Below are positions 34,679 through 43,168 of a DNA stretch of 64,000 nt, in pieces. Below the pieces are notes generated by a model. It searched no databases, was not told the DNA's origin, and saw nothing but the letters and a program-made list of their open reading frames with translations. The stretch comes from an uncultured Oscillospiraceae bacterium (GTDB lineage Bacteria; Bacillota; Clostridia; Oscillospirales; Oscillospiraceae), in contig CAKTOF010000008.1 in the NCBI GenBank assembly GCA_934589675.1, positions 1 through 64,000 of the forward strand. Direction: 5' to 3'. Made by a program: the position numbers and the translations under genes. Positions within the stretch are counted from its first letter, which is position 1, and each line of letters opens with the position of its first letter.

Positions 34679-34684
34679 TGCCGT

Positions 34685-36199
34685 TCAAGCCCCCAAATTA
34701 TCTTTCATGCGGCTGCTGGACGAGGCGAGATCCAGGATGCGCTCCTGCGAGAACTCGTCTTTCGTCAGCTCGCCCGCCAGGCACTTTTCGCCGAACACGA
34801 CGATGCGGTCGGACATGCCCAGCAGCTCCTCCATGTCGGAGGTGACCATGATGACGCACTTGCCCTCTTCGCAGAGGCCGTTCATGAGCTCATAGATCTC
34901 ATATTTCGCGCCGACGTCGATGCCGCGCGTCGGCTCGTCGAAAATCACGATGTCCGACTGCGTCGCGAGCGCCTTGCCGACGACGACCTTCTGCTGGTTG
35001 CCGCCGGAGAGCGTTCCGACGAGCGTATGCTTCAGATCCGGAGCCTTGATGCGCATGCTCTTGCCGTAAAAGTCCGCGATCTCTTCCTCTTTCTTCGGGT
35101 TGACGACGCCGAGGTGCGAGATCTTGCCGAGGACGTTGTAGACGAGGTTCCACGAGATGGTCTCGCCGAGGAAGCAGCCCTCGCGCTTGCGGTCTTCCGG
35201 GATGAGGCAGATGCCGTATTTGTGCATGGCCTCGCGCGGGGAGTTGATCTCCGCCTTCTGGCCATTGACATAGACCTCGCCCCACTGGCGCTTCTCCGCG
35301 CCGAAGACGACCTTCATGATCTCGCTGCGCCCTGCGCCGACGAGGCCGGAGATGCCGAGGACTTCGCCGCGGCGGGCCTTGAACGAGATGTTCTTGACGC
35401 CGTTGCCCGTCAGGTTGCGCAGCTCGAGCGCGACGTCGCCGGGCGTGGCGTTTCTCGGCGGGAACGCCGCCGTCATTTCGCGGCCGACCATGTAGCGGAT
35501 GAGCTCGGCGCGGTCGGTCTTTGCGGTCTCGAGTGTTGTGATGTACTCGCCGTCGCGCAGGATGGACACGCGGTCGGTCAGCTCAAAGACCTCGTCGAGG
35601 CGGTGCGAGATGAAGATGATCGCAACGCCGTCGGCCTTGAGCTTGCGGACGATGCGGAACAGGATCTCGACCTCCGCGACGGACAGCGGCGCGGTCGGCT
35701 CGTCCAGGATGAGCACGCGCGCGTTGCGTGAGACGGCCTTTGCGATCTCGACGATCTGCATGTGGCCGGGCGTCAGGTCGCGCACGGGGGTGTCGGGGTT
35801 GATGTCGACGCCGAAGTCGTCAAAGAGATCCTGCGCGATCTTGCGCATCTTCTTCTGGTTGACGAGATGGCCGAGCTTGCGGCCGTAGCAGATGTTCTCC
35901 GCGGCCGAGAGGACGTCGATCAGGTTGAATTCCTGATAGATGCACTCGACGCCGTGCTTTAAGGCGAGCGCCGGCGTCATGGCGGAGTACGTTTCGCCGT
36001 CGATGGTGATCGTGCCGCCGTCCGGCGCGTGCGCGCCGGTGATCGTTTTGATGAACGTGGATTTGCCCGCGCCGTTCTCGCCGATGAGCGCGTGTACCTC
36101 GCCGGGGTAAAAATCAATGGAGACCTTGTTCAGGGCCACCACGCCGGGATAGACCTTCATGATGTCCTTCAGGGACAGCACCGGCTTTTTTTCTTCCAA
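34685..36199 (-). CDS. Sugar-type ABC transporter ATP-binding protein (RbsA/MglA family)
   Basis: About 504 residues with two ABC cassettes in tandem. The first has GENGAGKSTFIK, LTPGHMQIVEIAKA and VLILDEPTAPLS. The second has a degenerate Walker A (SGLVGAGRSEIMK), LSGGNQQKVVVGKAL and VIFDEPTRGIDVG. This is standard for RbsA/MglA/XylG proteins. Start choice: TTG 36199 has GAGGGGAGG about ten bases upstream and yields MEEKKPVLSLKD; an ATG at 36244 would add 15 poorly conserved residues and has no ribosome site. Operon order is binding protein, ATPase, permease. Confidence 0.93.
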   Translation of the reverse strand: MEEKKPVLSLKDIMKVYPGVVALNKVSIDFYPGEVHALIGENGAGKSTFIKTITGAHAPDGGTITIDGETYSAMTPALALKHGVECIYQEFNLIDVLSAAENICYGRKLGHLVNQKKMRKIAQDLFDDFGVDINPDTPVRDLTPGHMQIVEIAKAVSRNARVLILDEPTAPLSVAEVEILFRIVRKLKADGVAIIFISHRLDEVFELTDRVSILRDGEYITTLETAKTDRAELIRYMVGREMTAAFPPRNATPGDVALELRNLTGNGVKNISFKARRGEVLGISGLVGAGRSEIMKVVFGAEKRQWGEVYVNGQKAEINSPREAMHKYGICLIPEDRKREGCFLGETISWNLVYNVLGKISHLGVVNPKKEEEIADFYGKSMRIKAPDLKHTLVGTLSGGNQQKVVVGKALATQSDIVIFDEPTRGIDVGAKYEIYELMNGLCEEGKCVIMVTSDMEELLGMSDRIVVFGEKCLAGELTKDEFSQERILDLASSSSRMKDNLGA

Positions 36200-36255
36200 G
36201 TCAGGAGCGCCTCCCCTCACCGGAGGAATTTCTCCGGGAGTCATAGATTAATAGT

Positions 36256-36288
36256 GTGGGCGGCGCAAGCAACGCTCACGCCGCCCAC
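36256..36288 (-). promoter_or_regulatory. Intercistronic hairpin between binding protein and ATPase genes
   Basis: GTGGGCGGCG (36256-36265) pairs perfectly with CGCCGCCCAC (36279-36288); loop of 13. There is no T run. Stem-loops here usually protect or end part of the transcript so that the binding protein is made in excess. That role is inference. Confidence 0.65.
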
Positions 36289-36322
36289 GCCCAAATCAAT
36301 TGTCTTTGGAACCGTTTGCCGC

Positions 36323-37621
36323 TTAGTTCAGCGTCTTGTACTCAGCAGCCGGGTTCTCGTCGCCCATGGACCACGTGGCGGAGAAGCCATCGACGGTCAC
36401 GGCGGTGATGGTGTCGTAGAACGTCTCGCCGTACGTCCAGGTGAAGCCGTCGATGCCGCAGGTGCCCAGAAGGATATCAGCCAGGCGGCAGCCGGTCAGC
36501 AGCGGCGGGATGATGACGTCCGGGTTGATGTTCTGAGAGAACGCGGCAAGCGCCTCATAGCCGGCGCCGACCTGCTTGGCGGTATCGTCGTTGTACGGGG
36601 AAGCCGGGGCGCCGTAGGTGGCATAGCCCTTGATGGCGTTCGCGGACGGATCGGCCGCGGCGGCATTGTACATCTCGGTGAACGCCGTATCCTCGGCGTA
36701 GCACGGGATGACGCAGTAGTCGGCGACGCTCAGGCCGTTCTGGTCGCAGTAGTCGGCGATGGCGTCAGCCGCGCCCATGGCCTCTTCCGGCTCGTAGGCG
36801 ATGAACAGGTGGCAGTCCGGGTGGGCGTTGAGGACGTCCTTCGCGTTGTCATACGCGTCGGAGTACGCACTCGAGCCGTAGGACGACGTCTCAGCAACGA
36901 GCGTGAGAGCGTCGGACTTCTCGATGGTGCCCTTCATCGCGTTGGAGCGGTAGACGCCGTCGGCGATGTCGTAGTAAGTATCAATGGCGATCTCGTACTT
37001 GCCGTCGGCGGTCTTCGGGACGTTGGTGCCGGAGTTCTTCACCCAGTACTCGGCAGCCTGAACGGCGTACATACCCGTGATCTCATAGGCGGTGTAGGCA
37101 CAGCCTGCGATCTGGTACTTCGTCGGCTGTGCGCCGAGGTAGGCAATGGCGATGCCCTTGGAGGCAGCCTCCTCGACGACGTCCTGCAGCAGGTCGACGT
37201 CCATGGCGGCGATCATGAGCGCACCGACGTTGCCTGCGGCGATGGCGTCCTCAACGAACTGCACCTGCGCGGTCGGGTCGCCCTGCGCGTCCTTCTTGAC
37301 GTAGGTGAAGCCCTCGGCCTCCATAACGGCGCCCATGGCGTCGTTGATCATGACGAGACCCTCAGCGCCGGTCGTCGGGAGGATGGACCAGACTTCCTTC
37401 TGGCCATTCCACGTGAAGTCGCCGGAAGCGGTGGTCTCGCTGCCCTCGTCGCCGCCGTCAGACGGCTGCACGTCCGGCGTCTTGTCGCCGGTGTCGTCCG
37501 GCGTGGTCTGCGCGTCGGTGGATGGCTTGTCGGTGTCTTTGCCGCCCTTGTCCGAGCCCGCGCAGGCTGCCAGGCTAAACAGCATCGCAAGCGCCAGCAG
37601 CATTGCAAGAATCTTTTTCAT
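36323..37621 (-). CDS. Sugar-type ABC transporter substrate-binding lipoprotein
   Basis: A 432-residue lipoprotein. The lipobox LAAC places the lipidated cysteine at residue 20, and a Thr/Asp/Ser-rich linker of about 50 residues follows. The rest fits the periplasmic-binding protein type 1 fold for sugars (segments VEDAIAAGNVGALMIAAMD and LFIAYEPEEAMGAADAI). It is longer than RbsB-like proteins because of the linker and C-terminal region. Ligand cannot be told. It has its own promoter, and a hairpin separates it from the ATPase gene. Confidence 0.9.
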   Translation of the reverse strand: MKKILAMLLALAMLFSLAACAGSDKGGKDTDKPSTDAQTTPDDTGDKTPDVQPSDGGDEGSETTASGDFTWNGQKEVWSILPTTGAEGLVMINDAMGAVMEAEGFTYVKKDAQGDPTAQVQFVEDAIAAGNVGALMIAAMDVDLLQDVVEEAASKGIAIAYLGAQPTKYQIAGCAYTAYEITGMYAVQAAEYWVKNSGTNVPKTADGKYEIAIDTYYDIADGVYRSNAMKGTIEKSDALTLVAETSSYGSSAYSDAYDNAKDVLNAHPDCHLFIAYEPEEAMGAADAIADYCDQNGLSVADYCVIPCYAEDTAFTEMYNAAAADPSANAIKGYATYGAPASPYNDDTAKQVGAGYEALAAFSQNINPDVIIPPLLTGCRLADILLGTCGIDGFTWTYGETFYDTITAVTVDGFSATWSMGDENPAAEYKTLN

Positions 37622-37690
37622 AATGATATTTCCTTCCTTCCTGCCCGATGCAGCGCGCCGCGTTTGCCGCGCGTCTGCTTAAGCGAGTTC

Positions 37691-37719
37691 ATTTTAGCAT
37701 GGTACAACGAATTCGTCAA
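37691..37719 (-). promoter_or_regulatory. Sigma-A promoter of the sugar ABC operon
   Basis: On the minus strand: TTGACG (37719-37714), 17-base spacer, TAAAAT (37696-37691). Confidence 0.75.
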
Positions 37720-37803
37720 TGCAAATTAAGCGATTTTGAACAAGTAAAATAAATAGAGGCACCGGAAATTGTGGCATTTTAACAGTTATTTGATGATAAA
37801 TCC

Positions 37804-37817
37804 GTAAAGCGCTTCGT
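37804..37817. promoter_or_regulatory. cre-like / LacI-type palindrome
   Basis: GTAAAGCGCTTCGT contains the palindromic AAGCGCTT core of CcpA (cre) and LacI-type sites, but the flanks do not match well. It lies upstream of both divergent promoters. Catabolite control of the sugar importer is a reasonable guess only. Confidence 0.35.
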
Positions 37818-37861
37818 TCCTTTGGTTGTAGGGTTTGTTTATTTTTGGCGTAGGCCATATC

Positions 37862-37891
37862 TTGTGTCCTGTACGTTTGCCTTGATATAAT
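37862..37891 (+). promoter_or_regulatory. Candidate promoter of the flavin oxidoreductase gene
   Basis: TTGTGT (37862-37867), 18-base spacer, perfect TATAAT (37886-37891). Start of transcription expected near 37898. Confidence 0.6.
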
Positions 37892-37958
37892 AAGCTAGCT
37901 GATTCTGAGCGTGTCCCGTCCCGGCGCGGCCGGATCTGAATTGTAAAGGAGAATGACC

Positions 37959-39971
37959 ATGCAAACGCGGTTCCCCCACCTGTTCAGTGAAAAGACCATC
38001 AAGGGCAAGACATTCAAAAACCGCATCTTTTACACGCCGATGGGCGGCCTCTTTCTGGAGGACGGCGAGCTCTCGCAGTTCAATCTGGACGTCGCCGCAT
38101 ACAAATGCGCCGGCGGCGGCGCACAGTTTTCCGTCGGCGAGATGTGCATCAGCCTCAAGGGCGGGCGCGGGACGAGAGCGGAAAACGACTTCTCCGACCT
38201 GTCCGAGGGCAATCTCCGCCCGTTCCGCACCTTTACAGACCTCGTACACAGCCACGGTGCGCTCGCCACGACGGAGCTTGTCCACTGCGGCGACTCCAAG
38301 ATGGAATCGCCGCCCGAGTCGCCCGCCATGGGCCCGTCGGAGTACCTGAACCACTACGGCATTCCCGTGCGCGCCATGACGGAGGAGGACATCCGCGAGG
38401 CGTGCGAGGAATACGGTCAGGCCGCGCGGTTTTTCCAGCTGGCCGGATTTGACGGCGTCATCCCGCACCTCGGCCACGGATGGCTGCCGCAGCTGTTCTT
38501 GTCCCCGCGCACAAACCACCGGACGGATCGCTACGGCGGCTCCATCGAAAACCGCAGCCGCCTGTCCGTTGAGATCATGCAGGCCATCCGCCGCCGCTGC
38601 GGCGAGGAGCTCATCATCGAGGCCCGCACGAGCTGTCAGGAGCTGCTTGACGGCAGCTATACGCTCGACGACTTCATCGCCTACTGCAAAGCTCTCGCGC
38701 CGTATGTGGACATCATCCACATCTCGTGCGGCCACTACCGCGACCCGATGCACACGCGCATGATGTCCACGCGCTACCATGACCACGGCTGCAACATCCA
38801 TGCGGCCGAGCTTGTCAAGCGCGCAGTCGGCAGCCAGTGCTGCGTGAGCGTCGTCGGCGGCATCAACTCGCCCGAGGAGGCCGAGGAGTGGATCGCGTCG
38901 GGCAAGTGTGACTTCGTCGTGCTCGGGCGGCAGTCCATCTCCGACCCGGCGTTTGCCGAGAAGGCCGCGAGCGGGCGTGAGGACGAGATCATCCGCTGCA
39001 CGCGCTGCCTGCGCTGCTTCCCCGGGCCTGCCGAGGAGGCCATGGCCGAGGGCGGCCTGCCGGAATTCTGCTCCATCCAGCCGAAGTGGGATCGCCTTGA
39101 GTTAAAGGACGCGCCCGCGGCGCAACCGAAAAAGCTGCTCATCGTCGGCGGCGGCCCTGCCGGCCTTCAGGCGGCCGTCACGGCGCTCGAGCGCGGGCAC
39201 GCCGTCACGCTGCTCGAAAAATCCACGCTCACGGGCGGCTGGCTCAACCACACGCGAAACGACCCCGACAAGCGCGACACGGCCATGTTCGGCGACACGC
39301 TCCGCCGCATCGCCGAGCGCCGCGGCGCCATCATCCGCACGGAGACGGAGCTGACGCCGGAGCTTCTGGCCGCGCTTGACCCCGACGCCGTGTTCGCCGC
39401 CATCGGCTCTGAGCCCATCGTGCCGGACATTCCGGGCATCGGCCGGCAGAATGTCATGTTCGCATCCGACGCATTTGAGCACGGCGCGCCGCTCGGCACG
39501 CGCGCCGTCGTCATCGGCGCGGGCAACATGGGCTGCGAGGCCGCCATCCACCTCTGGAAAAAGGGTCTGAGCGTCACGCTCATCGACGACACGCTCGACG
39601 CCGTCTGCGCCGACGGCTACCGGCTGCACCGGCAGATGGTGCAGGATCTTGTCCGCGAGAACATTCCCTGCTACCTGCATACACATGTGACGGAGATCAC
39701 CGATGCCGGCGTCGCCGCCGTCACGGAGGACGGCCCGGCGTTCACGCTGCCGGCCGATATGGTGGTCTACGCAGCGGGCCTTCGCGCGCGGGACTATTCG
39801 GCCATTGAGGCGATGGCCGCCGACCGCGAATTTGCCGCCATCGGCGACTGCGTCGAGGCGCGCCGCGTTTATGAGGCGACAAACGAGGCGTTCATCGCCG
39901 CCTATGACCTCGGCTGGGGCGGCTTTGATGCCTTCATGGCACAGTTTGCCGAGCCGGAGCCCGAGGCTTGA
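37959..39971 (+). CDS. NADH:flavin oxidoreductase, Old Yellow Enzyme/2,4-dienoyl-CoA reductase type
   Basis: About 670 residues in the three-part FadH/BaiCD/BaiH layout. The N-terminal FMN barrel (1-340) has the signature SPRTNHRTDRYGGSIENR. A 4Fe-4S site follows (CTRCLRC from about residue 346, with the fourth Cys near FCSIQP). The C-terminal FAD/NAD domain has LLIVGGGPAGLQAA (about 395) and VVIGAGNMGCEAA (about 520). Such enzymes reduce enoate or enone double bonds in anaerobes, including bile-acid and phenylpropenoate substrates; the substrate here is unknown. AAAGGAG fits ATG 37959 better than ATG 37953. Monocistronic, closed by a strong terminator. Confidence 0.9.
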   Translation: MQTRFPHLFSEKTIKGKTFKNRIFYTPMGGLFLEDGELSQFNLDVAAYKCAGGGAQFSVGEMCISLKGGRGTRAENDFSDLSEGNLRPFRTFTDLVHSHGALATTELVHCGDSKMESPPESPAMGPSEYLNHYGIPVRAMTEEDIREACEEYGQAARFFQLAGFDGVIPHLGHGWLPQLFLSPRTNHRTDRYGGSIENRSRLSVEIMQAIRRRCGEELIIEARTSCQELLDGSYTLDDFIAYCKALAPYVDIIHISCGHYRDPMHTRMMSTRYHDHGCNIHAAELVKRAVGSQCCVSVVGGINSPEEAEEWIASGKCDFVVLGRQSISDPAFAEKAASGREDEIIRCTRCLRCFPGPAEEAMAEGGLPEFCSIQPKWDRLELKDAPAAQPKKLLIVGGGPAGLQAAVTALERGHAVTLLEKSTLTGGWLNHTRNDPDKRDTAMFGDTLRRIAERRGAIIRTETELTPELLAALDPDAVFAAIGSEPIVPDIPGIGRQNVMFASDAFEHGAPLGTRAVVIGAGNMGCEAAIHLWKKGLSVTLIDDTLDAVCADGYRLHRQMVQDLVRENIPCYLHTHVTEITDAGVAAVTEDGPAFTLPADMVVYAAGLRARDYSAIEAMAADREFAAIGDCVEARRVYEATNEAFIAAYDLGWGGFDAFMAQFAEPEPEA

Positions 39972-39984
39972 GGCTTCCTTTCCA

Positions 39985-40014
39985 CGCCCCGCCGCGCCGC
40001 GGCGGGGCGTTTTT
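39985..40014 (+). terminator. Rho-independent terminator
   Basis: CGCCCCGCCGC (39985-39995), loop GCC, GCGGCGGGGCG (39999-40009), then five T. Confidence 0.93.
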
Positions 40015-40042
40015 CGCTTCGCCGGAATTCTTCAAAAACCCC

Positions 40043-40070
40043 TTGACAAATCGAAACGGTTTGCTATAAT
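40043..40070 (+). promoter_or_regulatory. Consensus promoter of tRNA-Thr
   Basis: Perfect TTGACA (40043-40048), 16-base spacer, perfect TATAAT (40065-40070), 12 bases before the tRNA. Confidence 0.88.
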
Positions 40071-40082
40071 AATCAAGCTGTT

Positions 40083-40158
<76 letters not shown>

Positions 40159-40197
40159 AAATCGGCATTGCTCCAAGAGCAATGCCGATTTTCTTTT
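40159..40197 (+). terminator. Terminator of tRNA-Thr
   Basis: AAATCGGCATTGCTC and GAGCAATGCCGATTT form a long perfect stem with loop CAA (40174-40176), followed by TCTTTTATT. Confidence 0.93.
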
Positions 40198-40217
40198 ATT
40201 CAAAACGAGGTGATCCC

Positions 40218-42332
40218 ATGGGGCAGACCCATCTCCCCGGTCAGGGCGGCGTGGACGTGCGCCGGACGATCTGCGACATCTGCTGCCCGTCGTTCCACTG
40301 CGGCGTGGACGCGTACGTCAAAGATGGCCGCGTCGTAAAAATTGAGGGCACAGCCGGCCACCCGACAAATCACGGCCTGCTCTGCGCCAAAGGGCTCGCC
40401 GCGCGGCAATATCTCTACTCCCCCGACCGCATCCGAACGCCGCTCCGCCGCGTCGGCCCGCGCGGGTCGGGCGAGTTTGAGCCCATTTCGTGGAAAGAAG
40501 CGTACCGCGAGATCGCCTCGCGCCTGCTCGCCATCCGCAATGAGTCCGGAGCCGAGAGCGTCGTGTTCGCCTCAGGCTACTCGAAGTGGTACCGGCCGTA
40601 TCTGCACCGGTTTTCCATCGCATTCGGCTCGCCGAATTACATGACCGAGTCGAGCAACTGCATGTTCTCGACGTTTTTAAGCTGGCTCGTCACGACGGGC
40701 AGCCCCATGTGCGCCAACGACCTTTCCCGCACCGGCGTGTTCCTCGGCTGGGCGTACAATCCGTACCACTCGCGCGGCTTGGCCGCGCTCTCGGTCGAGC
40801 GGCGCAAAAAGGAGGGCATGAAGGTCATCATCGTCGACCCGCGCATCACGCCCGCATCTGAGCGGCTTGCCGACCTGCACCTTCGCCCGCGCTCCGGAAC
40901 GGATGGTGCGCTCGCGTTAGGGCTTGCGAACCTGCTCATCGCGCGCGGCGCGGCCGACGAGGAATACATCAAAAAATACGTCCACGGCTACGGCGAATTT
41001 TGCGCCTACGTCCGCGATTTTACGCCCGCGCGCGTGGAAGAACTCACCGGCGTCCCGGAAGCGCAGCTTCGCGCGGCGGCAGACATGATCGCAGAGAACC
41101 TGCCGCTTGCCATCTCCGAGAGCGCCGCGCCGCTCGCGCACCACAAAAACGGCTTTCAGAATTACCGCGCCGTCATGGCGCTCTTGGCCATCACCGGCTG
41201 CTTCGACCGGCCGGGCGGGCAGATCCCGGTGCAGTTTACCTACAACTACCTCGGCGCGGGCTTTTCTTCGCGTGAGCAGGCGTTCATCCACGAATTCGAC
41301 TCCCGCGTGACGGCCGAGCCCATCGGCGCGGCGCGCTTCCCGCTCTGGAGCGCGTTCATCGACGAGGCGCAAGCCAACGACCTGCCTCGCCAGATCCGGG
41401 AAAGCCGCCCCTACCCCATCCGTGCCATGCTCGGCTTCGGGTACAATTACCGCATCGCCCCGGACGACGCCGCCATGCTGGGCGCGCTTTTGTCGCTCGA
41501 TTTTCTCGTGAACACCGACCTGTTCCTGACGGACACATGTAAGCTCTGTGACATCGTCCTGCCCGCGTGCACGAGCTTTGAGCGAAGCGAGCTCAAGACG
41601 TATTCCGGCGGCAACGTGCTGCTGACGAAGCCCGTCGTCGCGCCGCTTTATGAGTCGCGCGACGATGTGACCATTCTCTGCGAGCTTGCGCGGGCATTGG
41701 AGCTTCATGACCCGCTGCTCGAGGCCGGGCCGGACGCGTGCATCGACTTCATCCTGCGCGATCAGGCCGTCACGGCCGCGCAGCTTCGCGCGGCGGATGG
41801 CTTCGTGCGCGTCCCCGTGGAGCCATACGTCCCCGGCACGATGCTCGCGCAGGGCCTAAATACCGCGAGTGGGAAATTCGAGCTCTATTCCGAGGCCATC
41901 GCGCGCATCCCCGGCCTCGATCCCCTGCCGACGTACACGCCGCCGGAGGCGCGGAGCTCGGAATTTCCGTATCTTCTCTCGTCGTCCCCGCGCATCCCCG
42001 GCGCGCTGCACTCGCGGCTGCACCGCGTGCCGTGGGCGCGCTCGCTGCGGCCGGAGCCACTGTGCGACCTGCACCCGGACGACGCCGCGGCGCTCGGCAT
42101 CGCGCAGGGCAGCCGCATGGAGCTCCGCTCGCCCGCCGGTGCGCTCACCGTCCGCGCGAACGTGACCGCCGCCGCGCACCTCGGCGAGGTCAATCTCTAT
42201 CAGGACTATCCGGAATGCGACGTCAACGCCATCGTGCCGCCCGGCCACCTCGACCCGTACAGCGGCTTTGGCGCGTATCGTGAGATCCCCGTTTCGATCA
42301 GGAGGCTGGAAGATGGCAACGATCCTGTTTGA
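40218..42332 (+). CDS. Molybdopterin-dependent oxidoreductase, DMSO-reductase family catalytic subunit
   Basis: A 704-residue Mo/W-bis-MGD enzyme. The N-terminal 4Fe-4S motif uses C19, C22/C23 and C28 (CDICCPSFHC) and a fourth Cys near 57 (LLCAKG). The residue expected to coordinate the metal is Cys in ESSNCMFS. A C-terminal molydopterin dinucleotide-binding domain is present (LSSSPRIPGALHSR onward). There is no Tat signal, so it is cytoplasmic, and no membrane subunit is linked. It works with the four-cluster ferredoxin encoded next, whose gene overlaps its end by 20 bases. The substrate is unknown; relatives include thiosulfate/polysulfide reductases, acetylene hydratase and transhydroxylases. 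GAGGTGA precedes ATG 40218. Confidence 0.9.
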   Translation: MGQTHLPGQGGVDVRRTICDICCPSFHCGVDAYVKDGRVVKIEGTAGHPTNHGLLCAKGLAARQYLYSPDRIRTPLRRVGPRGSGEFEPISWKEAYREIASRLLAIRNESGAESVVFASGYSKWYRPYLHRFSIAFGSPNYMTESSNCMFSTFLSWLVTTGSPMCANDLSRTGVFLGWAYNPYHSRGLAALSVERRKKEGMKVIIVDPRITPASERLADLHLRPRSGTDGALALGLANLLIARGAADEEYIKKYVHGYGEFCAYVRDFTPARVEELTGVPEAQLRAAADMIAENLPLAISESAAPLAHHKNGFQNYRAVMALLAITGCFDRPGGQIPVQFTYNYLGAGFSSREQAFIHEFDSRVTAEPIGAARFPLWSAFIDEAQANDLPRQIRESRPYPIRAMLGFGYNYRIAPDDAAMLGALLSLDFLVNTDLFLTDTCKLCDIVLPACTSFERSELKTYSGGNVLLTKPVVAPLYESRDDVTILCELARALELHDPLLEAGPDACIDFILRDQAVTAAQLRAADGFVRVPVEPYVPGTMLAQGLNTASGKFELYSEAIARIPGLDPLPTYTPPEARSSEFPYLLSSSPRIPGALHSRLHRVPWARSLRPEPLCDLHPDDAAALGIAQGSRMELRSPAGALTVRANVTAAAHLGEVNLYQDYPECDVNAIVPPGHLDPYSGFGAYREIPVSIRRLEDGNDPV

Positions 42333-42753
42333 CGAAAAAAGCTGCGTCGGCTGCGCCGCGTGCGCCATGGCGTGCATGGACGAGCACGACCTCGACCTTA
42401 CCGTGCAGCATCCCTACCGCAGCGTCTTTGAGCGCGAGACGCCGCGGCCGGGCGGCTCGGTTCGCCTGACGTTTTTGTCCGAGAGCTGCCGCCACTGCCC
42501 CGACGCGCCCTGCGCCGCCGCGTGCCCGACCGGCTGCCTCCGGCGCGACGATGCGCTCGGCCTCACGGTGTACGACAACGCGCGCTGCACCGGCTGCCGC
42601 GCGTGCTACGCCGCCTGCCCGTTCGGCGCGCCCACGTTCCGGCGCGACGACGGCAAAATGGAAAAATGCGACGGCTGCGCCGCCCGCCAGCGCGCGGGCT
42701 TGACCCCCGCCTGCGTCCGCGTCTGCCAGACCGGCGCGCTGCATCTTGGATAA
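42313..42753 (+). CDS. 4Fe-4S ferredoxin subunit of the molybdopterin oxidoreductase
   Basis: A 146-residue electron-transfer protein of the DmsB/PhsB type with four cysteine groups: CVGCAACAMAC, CRHCPDAPCAAAC, CTGCRACYAAC, and CDGCAARQRAG followed by CVRVC. That is enough for four 4Fe-4S clusters. It should pass electrons between the molybdoenzyme and a soluble partner. ATG 42313 with AGGAGG (42301-42306) lies inside the end of the catalytic gene. A terminator follows. Confidence 0.93.
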   Translation: MATILFDEKSCVGCAACAMACMDEHDLDLTVQHPYRSVFERETPRPGGSVRLTFLSESCRHCPDAPCAAACPTGCLRRDDALGLTVYDNARCTGCRACYAACPFGAPTFRRDDGKMEKCDGCAARQRAGLTPACVRVCQTGALHLG

Positions 42754-42759
42754 AAAGCG

Positions 42760-42800
42760 AGCTCCTCCGTGTGGTCAATCCATACGGAGGAGCTTTTTTT
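42760..42800 (+). terminator. Rho-independent terminator
   Basis: GCTCCTCCGT (42761-42770) pairs with ACGGAGGAGC (42784-42793), followed by seven T. It ends the molybdoenzyme operon. Confidence 0.93.
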
Positions 42801-43168
42801 ATGTCTGTCAGGAGGACGCGCCGATTGCGGAATGCGTCAAATAAGACCTGTCATCCTGAGCGGAGCGCAAGCGGAGTCGAAGGATCTGCCCAGTTACGGG
42901 TAGTCTTGCGTTCTATTCCAGCACTGGAACAAAACAATACCATACCGTAATCGGCAAGACCCTTCGGCTGCGCTCAGGGTGACAGGTCTATTTTGGCGCT
43001 GGAGCGCAATCAGTCCTCCTTGATCGGCAAGCTCCTTCGGCTCGCTTATGCTCGCAAAGACACGCACTCAGCATTCTGCTCTCAATCGCTCAGCTGCCCC
43101 GTGCAACCTTCTGCTATCATTCGGGGGACGTGTATCCTCCGCTAAAGCTTTTGATCGTCCATGTTCTC
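42801..43168. other. 368-bp non-coding junction between core region and island
   Basis: No gene seen. It holds the 156-bp inverted-repeat element (42839-42994) and a second partial copy of its right arm. ATCGGCAAGCTCCTTCGGCT near 43023 matches ATCGGCAAGACCCTTCGGCT near 42950. The remaining 110 bases before hbd show nothing recognisable. Codon usage changes across this interval. Confidence 0.6.
42839..42994. repeat. Inverted-repeat element with about 23-bp termini (MITE/REP-like)
   Basis: The left end ATAAGACCTGTCATCCTGAG (42841-42860) and the reverse complement of the right end (42971-42994, ATAGACCTGTCACCCTGAG) agree with few differences. The interior carries CGGAGCGCAAGCGGAGTCG, like the widespread bacterial interspersed palindromic sequence reading CCTGAGCGGAGCG-AAGGATC. 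It is too small to encode a transposase. It marks the left edge of the 43-59 kb island. Confidence 0.7.

Larger units (their letters stand above)
37622..37958. other. 337-bp divergent regulatory interval
   Basis: The interval lies between the binding-protein gene (minus) and the flavin oxidoreductase gene (plus). It contains the two divergent promoters and a cre-like palindrome listed separately. It is AT-rich compared with its surroundings and shows no open frame of note. Confidence 0.6.

Noticed and set aside
40218..42332. Selenocysteine-containing formate dehydrogenase
   Set aside because: The likely metal ligand is an ordinary Cys codon in ESSNCMFS, with no in-frame TGA, and no other formate dehydrogenase features were seen.
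42838..43052. CRISPR array or tRNA-like repeats in the junction
   Set aside because: There are only two arms of an inverted repeat and one partial copy, with no regular repeat-spacer pattern and no cas genes in the window.
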